NCBI GenBank assembly: GCA_036345935.2
Contig: JADWOT020000766.1
Span: forward strand, 23,001-87,000
Length of the DNA stretch: 64,000 nt
Direction: 5' to 3'
Source: Taenia hydatigena
Taxonomy: Eukaryota > Platyhelminthes > Cestoda > Cyclophyllidea > Taeniidae
Shown here one piece after another: positions 11,285-23,845 of the stretch (the stretch's first letter is position 1; each line of letters opens with the position of its first letter). The position numbers and the translations under genes were made by a program. The notes under the pieces were generated by a model. That model saw only the letters and a program-made list of their open reading frames with translations. It searched no databases and was not told where the DNA came from.

Positions 11285-14200
11285 CAGGGTCAGCTAAAAT
11301 ATGACGAAGAAGCAATTGAATGCACAAACCAAGAAGGCTTAAATTTGAACGACCTGGGCGTTCGTCGGACTACCGAATCTGAGAAGCTGATTTCCGGAAG
11401 ACACTAGTGAATGTACACTCACTCAAAGCATGAGTTCTGGGAAGCTGACGACATTTTTCGTCGTTCCTACAGAAAATGGGACCACATTAGGCCTCTGTCG
11501 CTAAACAATGCTAAAATGAGCTGACTTATGCCCTGTCAGCAACCCTAAGCCCCACTCTATGCATAACATGTATTCCACCCTCGCTTCATCTGATTCCACC
11601 ATCTAGTTGATCGCAAAGCGTATCGGCTCGTGCATGTTCGGAACCACAATGGTTAGTTGCAAAAGAATATTACGTTCCTGCTGTCTTCTAGGACTGATTT
11701 AACCTCTATTCTAAGCAAACACATAAGAAGCATAATTATGCACAAAACGCTGTTTCTTTTTAGCGTCGAATCTCGGCTTGATTATGGTAAAACTATCATT
11801 TATTGAAAAGACTTGGAAAAAGATATTGTTTTTGGAGAGTAGACTCCTGCGTCTTAACCTTTTTGTCCTACAAATTAAAGGGCTCTATGAAGCAGCATTG
11901 CTGGAAATGTTGTAATTAATTGAAATGAGATGCAAATTGTAGATTTGAACAGGTTTTTAGAAATTGAGATCTTTCACAGGCGCATGAGGTGAAAGATAAT
12001 GCCAAAAGGCGCAGCGGTAAACTTAATTATTGGGATCTTATATTGAGGAATTTCAGTTGCATTGGAAGTTCCAAACACGTAGACTACCAGCACTGACTTC
12101 AATTGGACTGCTATTTAAAACGACGCGAAGGGAAGAATGTGGAAGATTGTTTGCTGCCATCCACTTTCAACCATGCATGTACTCAGCATCATTGGCGCAA
12201 AGTTCTCTGCTCTTCCACGCTAAAAATAAGCTCAGCATTTGGACTAGTCAATCACAAAAAATAGTTAAGAAGCCTATGCTATAGGTCTTGGGCCAAGAGT
12301 AGGGGTTAGACAAATCGCAGATCCGTCAGACATTTATCTCAAAGCTGTGATTACCAGAAAGGAAAGGAAGTAGAGGTTGTGATACAACCTGACGAAGCTC
12401 GATGGGTAGAATACCGAATGCGATCACTGGAACAAAACGCTTAAATTCTGACTTCGCCGTAAGTGCGGCCATATTCTCATCGTCATGAAAACATCCATAA
12501 ATCACACACGAAAGTGAATTTACAGTCGTCGAAAGTGGCCACCGCTATCAAAATCAAGCATATGAGTGGGAGAGCAAAGGAAAGAATGAACGAATGGGAC
12601 TCAAGGAGGAAGATTTGTGAATTGAGCAATGTCACAAAGTGCGGGAACATGTTATGAGGCAAATGCGTGAAGTTTATTGCATCAGATCAAAACTGCACCC
12701 ATGACCACAAACAGCAAAGTGAGAAGCCGTCTTGACGTGCACTTTTGCATGGGTGACAGAGGAGTTCAGAAAGAAGATTCAATCGATTTTGCCCTGTAGG
12801 AGGTGTGAGGTCAGTGTGGTATGCTGCTACCCTTCACTTAAATCGTGGATGGAGAAAGTGAAGTCTTTTGTTCCCATTTTACACTTTAGGCTTTGTCAGC
12901 AGAAATTGACGCCAAATTCAATTGTGATCGTAAACGATTCGTGGATACTAAATTATCAATAGTACAGAATACCGTGTCAGGAATCGTCGTAACTTCATTC
13001 ACAGCAACGGTTGCTCTAGTGTTGGTTTCATTGGCACAGAAGAATTGCTGCGGGTATAAGGGACAAGGACCTATTAACAAAGATGGCTGTGAGATGAGTT
13101 GATTCGACGTATTTAATGTGCAAATTGGTGTTGGCTCTGAAATTGCGCGTTTTTATGTGTACTCCTATTAACATGCAGGTATTAAATGCTGCAGCAGCTC
13201 GCGGTTTTACCAATACGAAGTATGTCATCCAAAATTGAGGCTTCGCTGATGACTGCAATGTAGCTGTGATTGTTAAGTTTGTTTGCGGTTTAAGAGGGTC
13301 TAAATATGGCTGCGCCGATAGCTAATTTAATGCAATAATGGCATGAGCAGCATCTACCCAACACGCTGGCTATAATTCCTTCTTTATATCAGTATCTTTC
13401 TTCAATGATTATTGTTTTTTTAGTTTTTATGCAGCGCGAAGCACTTCTGCTTCCAGGGTGGGATTCGTCCCTTTAAAAGATTACACCATCCCATCCTCTG
13501 CCTCCGATTTATACTTAGTCAATGAGAACGGTTTTTAAGTGCAGCGACAATAGTATGAAGAATATGCTGATAGGCAGTGCAGAATTTAATGCAGCCTGTG
13601 CGGAATGATTGATAGATTATGGTTTTGGATGCTTTGAACTTCAGCCGCAAAGATTAATCCAAGCAAACCTTTAAAGACACATGAATTTTATTGTATCCAT
13701 AGGCTCGAGGTGCTATTCACGTTGACTTCAGCAACTAAAGTTTGGTAATTTGGCATTGATATTTACAAATTTCTCATATACCTACAAGTTTCTAGCAAGT
13801 CATTGTGTGGGAACACAGCTCAACTCACGTTGTCGCCTCACGTCACTGAATTTCGTTGAAGCATTACGCAATTGCCGAAGTTTGTGTCGCATATGTTCCA
13901 GGTAGAAATGCCATTTCGCCTTCCCATTGATATTGCATTTAGGTACAGCCTACCGATGCGAAGAAGCCTCATCTTCAGGTGGCAGCTATCGCACACTCTC
14001 GAGAAGAAGCAGAAAGCACGAGATTCCCGCACAGCTAATCTTGTCTCAAGTCCTTTGTGAAGTGTTGGCAATTGTGAGGCAAGACTAGTCCTGACATTTG
14101 TAAATGGGGAGAAGGAAAATGAGTCGTAATGCATCAAGCCAAATAACGGACGTGCTCTAGTGACTAGCGAAAACTAGATGTGTACATCACCGGTCACTGT

Positions 14201-15283
14201 CTCGCATTGTATGTTTCTGTGAAATGTCAACCGAAGGGATGGAAATCCCAACGCCGAGTGTTTGAAAGAAATCGCAGTAGACCAGGTTGATACCAATTAG
14301 CACGGTGGGAAGCCAAGCTTTTTTGGAAATGCTCAAATATATCAAAGGGTCTTTGCTATGAAATGATTTATTTTACACATCAGTCTGCACTGCCATGTGC
14401 TTCCTCTTTACCAACGCAAGTTGGTAACACACCCGGATGCCTTGAATGCGAAGTGACTTCGGATAAAGAGAACTACTACTTTGCAACCCTGCTGAAACAG
14501 AGACGAGACCAGTTTCAAAGTCTAGGAATTAATTGCTTTTAGAAACAATGGAGCTATATTTTACAAACTCTGCCGACTTTGGAATTTGGTGAATTTATTT
14601 TGATTTTTAGGCATTTTGCACTTTTGGCGCATTTCTCTAAAGCTGGCGTGTGGAGACTAACACGTCCTCGCCTCAATGACCTATTTTCTATAAGGCCAAG
14701 ACTGTTTCATGCGTTAAAGGCACACATAATTAGACCAAATTGTTACGCTGCCTTGCTTGTTGACGTTGCCAGCAGCCACAGCCAAGTATACTTGCAGATA
14801 TGAGTGAGCGCAATCCTGAGATTGTAGATTTTGATCAAGCGTAGATCACACCCTGAGACCCACTCTTAATCGTTTTCAGAATTCTAATACATAAATATGA
14901 ATGAAGGAAATATTTACGATTGTGTGAAACAGAGCCATCTACTCACAACACTTGTTCAATGATAAGGTAAACACGCACGGATACGGTCAAACCGAAGCTG
15001 TCAATTCATTGGCATGTCGTGCGTGGTGCATGTAACCTCATCACCTAACGTTCTCTCACATTTCACTTTTCTCAGCAAATTTACTCGCATGAGTGGAAAT
15101 TTAAGCTGTGAGTACGTAAAAGGACTAGAAATAGATTTGCCTGAAGCCAGGTCGTGCAAGGATAGAGAAAACATCAACAAGCCATGCCCACTTACATGTA
15201 AGATTATTAAATTAAAAATACCTCGCTGCTGTCGCGATCCCAATTAACAGCGTGTTGTCTCCTCAATGATATAGGCACTTGTA
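11285..15283 (+). repeat. Tandem segmental duplication, copy 1 (~4.0 kb)
   Basis: This segment is followed directly by a diverged second copy at 15,284-19,075. Matching landmarks run in the same order: 'cagggt' starts at 11,285 and 15,284; 'acactagtgaatg' at 11,401 and ~15,402; 'ggttggtttcattggcaca' at ~13,020 and ~16,857; 'gcacactctcgagaagaa' near 13,990 and 17,820; the 3' parts at ~15,010 and ~18,810 also match. Small insertions and deletions shift the offset from ~4.0 kb at the start to ~3.8 kb at the end. By eye, aligned blocks are about 70-80% identical. No reading frame is conserved end to end, and I see no transposase or reverse transcriptase, so I annotate it as a duplicated segment of unknown content. 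Confidence 0.85.
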
Positions 15284-18200
15284 CAGGGTTAGTCAGGTGG
15301 AACATGATGCAGAAGCAATTGCAAGCACAACCTGGGGGCACCTAATTTTGATAAAACCAGACGTTTGTTGGAATATCTAATCTGCAAAGCCGATTTCCGA
15401 AGGACACTAGTGAATGCTCATTCACTCAAAGCAAGAGTTCCGAGCAGCTGACTACCTTTTTAATTGTTCCCACAGGATACGGGACCACAATGGGTCTCCG
15501 CCGCTGCACTATGTCGAGATGAACTGACTCTCACGCCCTGTCGCCAGCTCAAAGCCCTACTGTATGCATGGTTGCATCCCACCCAGGTTTTGTCCGATTC
15601 CATCCTCTGGTTAATTGCAAAACGTCTCGGGTCCGACATAATCGCAACCATGTTCCTGATGTTTTTATTTTTTTGCGAAATTGTAATTTGTTAGGAAAAC
15701 CTGGAGAGGGATATGTTTTCAGAAGGCGAGCTCTTGGGGACTAACCTTTATTTATCCACAAACTAGAAGGCGCCATGGAACAAAACTGCAGAAAATACTG
15801 TGGTCATTTGAATTGAGATACAATTCGTGGGTTCGAACAGGTTGCTAGAATTAGGATCTTTCTACAGGCGCATCAAATTAAAGCAAATGCTAAAAGATGC
15901 AGAGGTCAACTTACTCACTTGGTTCTTATTTTGGGAGAATCCAGCTGATTTGGAGGTTTTGACCATGTGGACGACCGGTTTTGACTTTAATTAGGCTGCT
16001 CTTTAAAACAGCCCAAAGGGAAAAATGCAGAAGATTGTTTGCTTTAGTCCACTTCCAAGCAAGGATACATTCGAACTCTAGGCTACAAAGTTGAATGCTT
16101 CACACTGCAGCAATTATGAAGAAATAGTTCAAAAGCCTAAGCTGTTTTTCTTCAGGTTAGGCTAAGGGTTGGATAAATTGCAGACTTGTAGAACATTTTC
16201 CTTAAAACTGCGATTGGTAATAAGACAATGAAGTAGAGGTTGTGCTACAATCTCACACTTGAACTGTGATTCCGTCGTAAATGCGACCATATTCTCATCA
16301 TCGTGTAAAGCATCCGGAAATCACGCGTGAATGGAAACATTCAGTCGCGGAAACTGGCCACTACTATCTTAATCGGAGCGCTTGAGTAGGATAGCAAAGG
16401 AAAAATGGACGATTAGGACAGAAATGGGAAATTTTCGTGAATTAAGCAGTCAACGCTACAAAGTGCAAGAACACGGTTCAAGGCAAATCTGTGAGGTTTA
16501 TAGCATTTGATCAAAACTGCACTGATGACCATAAACAGCGAAATAGGGAGCCGTTTCAACGTGTGCTTCTGCATGAGTGACAGAGGAGTTCAGGAGAGAG
16601 GTTCTGTCGATTTTGCTTGGTGGGAGGCGTGGGGTCATCTGATTCGCCTACAATGCGGTATGCTACTACCTTTAACTCAATAGTGCATAAAAGAAGTAAA
16701 GTCTTCTGTTCCCTTTTACACTCTGGACTGCGTTGGCTGAAATAAGAGCCAAGTCAAATTGTAAATGTAAGTGATTTGCGGGCACTAAATTTGCAATAGT
16801 ACAAAGTACAGCATCGAAAATCCTCACAATTTCGCTCATAGCGATGGTCGCTCTGGTGTTGGTTTCATTGGCACACAAGAACTGTCGCGAGTATAAAAGA
16901 CAAGGGATTGTTAACAAAGGTGGCAGTGAGGCTTGTAGGTTCGACGCATTTAGTGTGTAATTTGGCATTGACTCTAAAATTGCACGTTTTGTATATGCAC
17001 TCGTATTACAAATGCAGGTAATGGATGCTGCAGCGTCTTGCGGTTACACATGAGGTAAGTGACCCAGAATTGTGGCATCGCTAATAGCCGCGATCCATCT
17101 GCAATCGTTAAGTTTGTTTGCGATCTGAATGGGCGTAAATAAGACTGCATTGATAGCTAATTTGAAGTGGTTCAAGCATGAGCAGTATCCTCTTACCACG
17201 CAGGCTAAAACCCTTCTTCAAGTCATTACTTTCATCTAATAATTAGTGGTTTGCAGATTGTGTGCTGCGAAGCGCTTCTTCTTCCAGAATGGAATTTACC
17301 CCTTCAAAAGTCCACAGCATCTCATCCCATGTTTCGAAGCTTCACTTAGCCAACGAAAATAGTTTCCAACTGCAGTGACAATTGTATCCAGAATATGCTG
17401 ATGTGCAGTGTGGAAATTAACGCAGTCTGTGCAGAATGGTAGGTATATTTTGGTTTCGCATACTTGAACTTTAGCCGTAAAGATTAATTTAACCAAACAT
17501 GTAGAGACATTGATTTTATTTGATTCGTAAGTTTGAGGTGCCATTTTTGTTGACTTTAGCAGCTAAGGTTTAGTGGTTCGGCATTGATCTCGACATATAT
17601 TTCATATACCCACGCGTTTCTAGTGGGTCTTTGTGTGAGAACACACAACTCCACCCACTTCGCCACCTCACAATACTGAATTTCTTTAAAGCAACCCACA
17701 ACTGCTGGTGCTCGTGACACGTATGCACTGGGTGAAAATGTCATTCCACCTTTCTATTGATTTTGCCCTTAGACACAGCTTACGGATGTGAAGAAGCCCC
17801 ATCTTAAGATCGCAGCTATTGCACACTCTCGAGAAGAAACAGAAAGCACGAGATTTCTACACACCTAATCTTGCCTAAAGTCGTATGCGAAGTGTTGGAA
17901 AATGTGAGATAAGACTGATTCTGAGAGTATAAATGAGAGAGAGGAAAAATGAGTTGCAATGTCTTAAGGCGAGGTGATGAACGGGCTTCATTGACTAGCG
18001 TAAATTAAGCGACTCCATCACCGGTCACCGTATCGCCCTGTATATTTCTGTAACATGTTAGGCGAAGTGATGGGAGTCGCAGCGCCGAGTACTTGAAAGA
18101 AACCGCAGAGGCCTAATTGATATTAAGCAGTACGGCGGGCGATTTATTTCAGGCATCAGTCCACACTGCTATGTGTTTTCTCTTTATCAGTGAAATTAAC

Positions 18201-19075
18201 GAACGGTGGTGTCTGACAAACTCGGGTGTCTTGAATGCGAAATGATCTTGGATAAAGAGAACTAGTAGGTCGCAACCCTGCTAAGACTGAGACTAGATCA
18301 GTTCTTTGAAGCCTACGAATCATAATACTTTTAGAGAGGGAGGAGTTGTATTCTGCCAGCATTAATGACTTTTGGTTTTGGTGAATTGGCTTTGATATTC
18401 AGGCGTTTTCCACTTTCTGCGCATTTCTTTAAAGTCTGCATGCGGAGGCGCCATCGACCTATTTTTTAGAAGACCAAGACTGTTTCTCGCGTTGATGGCA
18501 CAAATAAATGAAACCAAAGTGTCACGCTGCAACGCCTGTTGACAGTGCAGCCAGTCGCAGCCTAATAAACTTGCGCATGTGAATAAGCGCAATCTTGAGA
18601 TTGCAAATTTCGCACACTCCAGAAAATAAATTTTAAGAGAATCTACATCATGAAACATACTCTGATTGGTTGTGGAGTACTAATTTAAATAAGACATAAA
18701 AGAAAATGTTTACAATTGTATGGGATAGAACCCTCTAACCACATCGCTTGTTCAACGATAAGGTAAATGCGCACAGATACGGTAAAACCGAAGCAGTCAC
18801 GTCGCTGATATATTGTGCGTAGTTTGTGTGGTCTCATCACCTGATGTTCTCCTAGGTTTCACATTTCGCGGCACATTTACTCCCATAAGCAAGATTTTTC
18901 AACGGCAAGGGCTTAAAAAGGGTAAAAATGGATTTGCTCTAAGCCAGATCATACAAGGATGAAAGTAACGGTAACAAACGGTGCTTACTTATGTGTGAGA
19001 TTCTTCAAACTAAATTTCCTACCTTAAATATCAATCCACCTCAGTGTACGTCTCCTCCTAATCAGCACATTGTTT
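15284..19075 (+). repeat. Tandem segmental duplication, copy 2 (~3.8 kb)
   Basis: Second copy of the 11,285-15,283 segment, in direct orientation and abutting it. It ends about 260 bp before the TATA box of the antigen-like gene at 19.38 kb. Differences from copy 1 are spread over the whole length and include many indels. This implies an old duplication and argues against an assembly duplicate. Open stretches found in one copy are usually broken in the other, which suggests no coding constraint. Confidence 0.85.
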
Positions 19076-19338
19076 ATGCAACTGCCTTTCAATTTCTAGG
19101 TTTATGACATCACAATGAATCTTGCGTTGGTAGAATGAGGCGACGTTTCTCCACCTCAGTAAGCTGAAAAACTAAGCTAAATCTATCCATATTGCTTAGA
19201 TACGATGCATGAACAAGGCGTTAATAGCTTTCGTGCTCATAAATCTGCCTCTTCGCTAAAGCATGGTGACCTCATAGTTGTGGTGATTGTGTTGCAATAG
19301 GAGATCCAATCAGCCTTACGAGGTTGGTGTGGGACGTG

Positions 19339-19344
19339 TATAAA
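19339..19344 (+). promoter_or_regulatory. TATA box of the antigen-like gene
   Basis: TATAAA sits 37 bp upstream of the proposed start codon at 19,381, placing transcription start around 19,368-19,375 and giving a very short 5' leader. The call depends on the downstream gene model. Confidence 0.45.
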
Positions 19345-19380
19345 TTCGCAGAGACAGCACCAAGGGAATAGACACAAATC

Positions 19381-22300
19381 ATGCTGGAAGTAATCGTGAC
19401 ACTGCTGTGTGCGGCTCATTGTTCAGGTATGCTTCTACTTCATTTCCTCATTTCTGGTCCCCTTTTCTGCTTGCTCCTCCTCCATTTTGAAAGAGTGTCA
19501 ATGCCAAGATAGAAGAGGTCTTGAAATGGCTTTCTCTTTCAAGGCGAAACAAGCCCCAAGTTGTGGGGCTCTCGTGTTGTTGGGAAGCCCTTCGGAGTCT
19601 CATATCCATTAGAATACGAGTACAAGAAGAACTATGTAAGTAAGCTACTGTACTTTATTGGGTACACAATTTTGAATTACGCATGCTGAAATGCATTTCG
19701 GGTACATAGAGGTCGAGATTAACATTTCGCTGATTGGCCACAGTGTTTCAGTATTACTTTTGTTTCATTTAGGTTCCAGTAGTGCACACCTCAACAGATG
19801 CCCTCAAGATGTTTATTGAGTGCCACAGATGTGTGGCCTTCGACAAATATTGGGGTAGTCCATGTTATTGGGACGAAAGTACGCTCACCCCTCCTCACTA
19901 ATCTTTATTTGATCCCTGTTTTATTCAAATGAATCCTTTTATCTCCCAATATACTTAGTAAATACCAGACGCTTAGCATTTTACTAGGCAATGTTACTCA
20001 AAAGGTAAGCTGATTGTTTAGCTTGCTAGTTGCAAAAATAGAACGCATTATACCCTAAAACGAAATAAACTATCGCACTCTAAATGATTGTTGCATGACC
20101 TCATGAATGTAAGCTAATCGAAACGTCAATTAGCATTTAACCTTACGGGGGTCAATTTGTGGTCCACATAAATGCATCTTCTTTATCTTCCGTTCACTGG
20201 CATTGCTTTTATTCTAGAAAACGCTAGCCTCACCATTGCAGACGTGACTAAACAGGAAACGATTGAAATCATAGACTTTGGCAACAGTCATAAGCGGATA
20301 TCAACCACGTACTTTGTGCCGAATTGCAAGTTTCCAATTCCCAAACCAGGTATCGCACTATTTGCCCTACATGACAGCCCAGTCATTAAAATTCCTTTAA
20401 GCAATTTGAGATGGGCAACGCATCTTTCTCCGTTTGAATGTTAGGTGGTGTGGATCTAATGACGTCGTTCCCGTTTTCACGATTTGTCAAAGGGCAGCGG
20501 CCTTTTTACTTGGAATTCGGTGTTCAATGAGCAGAAGGTGATGGATGGGTAGGCTGTTCAGTTTTCAGACTATCAATTGCTCATTTTGCATATTTTCTGT
20601 AGCAATGATTCATTAAATCTTACATGTATTCTAAAATAGGCCATACTTTACATAAGCGATTCGACAAGTTGCATTTGGAAGGGGACTAGGCTTGTTCAGC
20701 AAGGCAACCGCGCCTGCAGTAAGTCCTGGAAACCTGTGTGCTAAGAGAAATTTTATGGACACTAATTTTGTCAATGGAGAAGCTCAGATAACAAAAAGAA
20801 GCAAAGTGAGGAAGCAAACATTTTCTCACACACAAAATTTGTAGTCTTATTTAAAGCAATGACTTTATTTGTCACCACTTGATGCACCTTTGCCATCATG
20901 GATGTTTGTTCTTAATTTCGTCAGTCAGCATGATGGAAGACAAGACCTTAGATTTGAGGATATTTTATGGAAGATTCTTCCCACGGTCCGATGCTAAAAA
21001 TGACACTTTCATGTGGATGACAGAAGAATCGCACTTGACGGTGACCGTCGATTACACACAGAATGGGACATCACCTGAAGTGGAGGAATGCAATAGTAAG
21101 CTTCGCAAGCATGTAACTTCTGTCAAGTGATCACTTTCTAAGTGAGCTGTTCCACTCGACTTTACTGCATTTCATGCCGTCTATGATTGTCATTAGGCCC
21201 TACCACCACTTGGTTAACGGTTCAGGATCTTTATGTTGCGTTCTGCATTTCAGAGTATGGAGGAGCACGAAGTAAGTCAGTTTGCCAGTAAAGATAGCAT
21301 GTAATGGATTCAGAATGAAGTGAGAAAAGGCTTTGTCAATGCAACGTTCTCATTTTACATCATTTGTCAAGTACTTCACTTAAGCCAAAGCTTCGTGAAA
21401 TTTAGATAATTAGCCACAAATATGCCTCAAAACCAACAACCTAAGTAATCTTGTAACAGTCTTACAATTTTGAATTGTCAATCCTAATGATAATAAATGC
21501 GATTCATGCAACGTTTGCTTTAGGAGATACGACCACGGCAGCACCCATAAAACCATTACCAGCCTCGACGCCCTACTTGGGTAAGCGCTTAATTCACGAA
21601 ATCTCCTTGACGCTACCTGTGCTCTCACGTCTTTCCAACTGGGTAGACTAATATGGCGAAGCTACTGCTTTTGTGTTAGCTTCTGACAAAGAGGGTAGTA
21701 AATTCTGTTGTTCCGTTTCAATCAAGATACCGAAACTAACTCTGATGCAAAACTGAGTGACAATCGCCCACATCGGAGCATCTGCGGAGACCACACCTAA
21801 ATGCGCATCTCACTGCACCTCTTTGATTTTTTATTTTGAACGCACAACTGCTAGACACTTTGCCTTTAGTTTGCGATCCTCCTTGCGCCGTGACCTCACC
21901 TTAGTTCTTTTGCACCTCTCAACAACCTGACATGCTATGAACCCACTCTTGTTCAGTTATTATATTCACGCACAACATTCTTCGTAGAACGATGGGAGGT
22001 TGTATTTATTGTAATTAACTGCTACTTTTGTAATTGAACAGCAACGTCTTATGGTAAGTTGACACATTTGGCTTTATTTGGACGTCATCATCTCCATCGC
22101 ACTTGCCAAAGTCCACATTAGCAACGTTAACTTTCCTTGATTTTTAAACACGCGCAATTACTCCTCATCTGCACGGTCGGTGGTTGCATAGTAAATAGCG
22201 TTCGCAATGACCGGCATTTCTTAATTTCCTCTCAGATGGCTAAGTGTATTAATCCTAAAATGCTACTTATCTAAATCTATTTGTTACTTTGAAACCTCAT

Positions 22301-22477
22301 TGGTTTCCAACAATACGACAAATGACAAAATGACAGCACGGATGCAGTAGCCTTCTGCGTTGCTTTGTTAGACTTAACAGCATTCCAATCATCATTTTCT
22401 GGGTGTCCAGGTTATACGCTGTCTTTATTTTAGTTGTGCTCGGATTGTTGTTGGTCCTGGTGCACATGGAAGGGTGA
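19381..22477 (+). CDS. GP50-like secreted/GPI-anchored surface antigen, nine exons
   Basis: Proposed exons: 19381-19426, 19544-19635, 19773-19878, 20218-20349, 20925-21095, 21254-21271, 21524-21580, 22042-22053, 22434-22477. Every intron is GT-AG, and the frame closes to a 225-residue product ending TGA. Residues 1-15 (M-L-E-V-I-V-T-L-L-C-A-A-H-C) form a signal peptide encoded by exon 1. The ectodomain has cysteines at 63, 66, 77, 118 and 181 and N-glycosylation sequons at N83, N151 and N172. Residues 190-206 are a Thr/Pro/Ala linker. Residues 212-222 are a hydrophobic C-terminus preceded by small residues A-T-S, fitting a GPI signal. Exon 2 follows a strong pyrimidine tract ('tttctctttcaag'). 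This plan matches what I know of the tapeworm GP50 antigens: secreted, glycosylated, GPI-linked and multigene. The family assignment rests on pattern memory. The gene model itself is better supported than the family name. Confidence 0.68.
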
Positions 22478-22619
22478 TGATTTCTTCTACATCTGCAATA
22501 ACTTTTCTTCATAAATTTGCGTTCTATTTTATCTGCCTAACTTTTTAATCTTTTCTACCAAGAAGACTCATTTCATTGTTCGCTACCTTATATTTATGTA
22601 TACCTGCTATGCACTGCTG

Positions 22620-22625
22620 AATAAA
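22620..22625 (+). promoter_or_regulatory. Poly(A) signal AATAAA
   Basis: A canonical AATAAA lies 143 bp after the proposed stop codon of the antigen-like gene, a suitable distance for its 3' end. Confidence 0.5.
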
Positions 22626-22889
22626 GAAAGGTACAGTTCTGCAGTGGGCGGCTGCGATGAACAACAATCTACTGCTGTTGATGTCGTTTAGCGCAGAATC
22701 GCCAGCAATGAAAGAGACGTGGGAGCTGGTGTACGGCAATGTTTGATTCCTCCTTAGCTGAGGAATACAGGGTCCTTTGTAAATCACAATAAACTTTAGG
22801 AAGACGAGAAGACAAGGTGTGATGGGAAAATAACGAATCCACTACCTATTCCACAACACAAAACTCACGCCCTTAATATCAATTACTCA

Positions 22890-23845
22890 TCCATTGCTGT
22901 CCCTTCTTTCCCTTTCTTTATCTGCCACACTCTACACTACCACTGAAAACGCGCTCATCATTGGTTGTTTATCAGCTGATAAAAGTCTTTTTCACCAACT
23001 CCACCCCTGCTAAACACACATGCTCAACATCGATCCTTTACCTGATGCCAAATGGTCTCCTCTCTATTTCTTGAGCTGTGTCTCTATCACCTTTCTTTGC
23101 CAACGAAACTCGTGCTCACCAACGATCATTTGCACAATGCTAAATTCCATCTCGACAGCTCACTTTATTATTCTCACTCTCTCTCCTTCCATTGCCAATG
23201 TGATCTCGTGATCAACATCAGTCATTCACTCAATGCCAATTGCCTTCTCCCGCTCTTTATCCCTCTCTCTCACTCTCCTTCGCCAATGAAATCAGGTGCT
23301 CAGCATCGATCATTTGCACAATGCCAACTGTCTCCGCTCTCTTTCTTTATCCCTCTCTCACCTTCTATCGCTAATAAAATCTCATTCCCAACATCAGTCA
23401 TTCATTCAACGCTAATTTTCTCCGATCTTTATCTCTCTTTCTCTATCGCCCTCGATTCAAATAAAATTTCGTAGTAAACATTAATTAATCACACTATATT
23501 AAACTTCTCCTCTCCCTCTCTTTCATCCTCCATTGCCAATGAAATCTCATGCTCAACATCAATCATTTAATGAATGATACTTTCTCGTTTCTTTTTCTAT
23601 CTCTTACAATCACCCTTCATCTTTAATAGTATCTTGAACCGAACATTGGTCACTTGCAGAATGTTAAATGTCTTCTGCCGTTCTCTTTCACTCCTTCTAT
23701 TATCCTCTCTCACAAATGAGATCTCGGGCCCAACATCGGCCATTAACCCAACGCTAATTTTCTCCCATCACTCTTTATCTTTCTCTCCTTCACCCTCCAC
23801 CACAAACGAAAGCTCGAGCTCAACACCGAGGTGCTGACTACGCTC
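22890..23845 (+). repeat. ~90-bp-period minisatellite, about ten degenerate units
   Basis: A unit built from 'tgctcaacatcgatcattt', then 'gcacaatgcca', a pyrimidine-rich 'ctttatccctctctc' stretch and 'gccaatgaaatct' recurs. The 'caacatc' landmark falls near 23,025, 23,118, 23,212, 23,301, 23,389, 23,476, 23,552, 23,639, 23,731 and 23,822, with most spacings 77-93 bp. Because many units are close to a multiple of three, long open frames run through the array, including a 140-residue one at 23,052-23,474. I regard that frame as a repeat by-product. The last unit overlaps the start of the 23.8 kb duplication. Confidence 0.8.

Noticed and set aside
12893..13102. Small membrane protein in the tandem duplication
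   Set aside because: The hydrophobic core is shared by both copies, but copy 2 has an in-frame stop upstream and changes fall at all codon positions.
23052..23474. 140-residue protein-coding gene
   Set aside because: The frame follows the ~90-bp minisatellite period and low-complexity composition, with no start or splice support.
22890..23845. CRISPR array
   Set aside because: The units are degenerate throughout, without constant repeats and unique spacers, and the DNA is eukaryotic.
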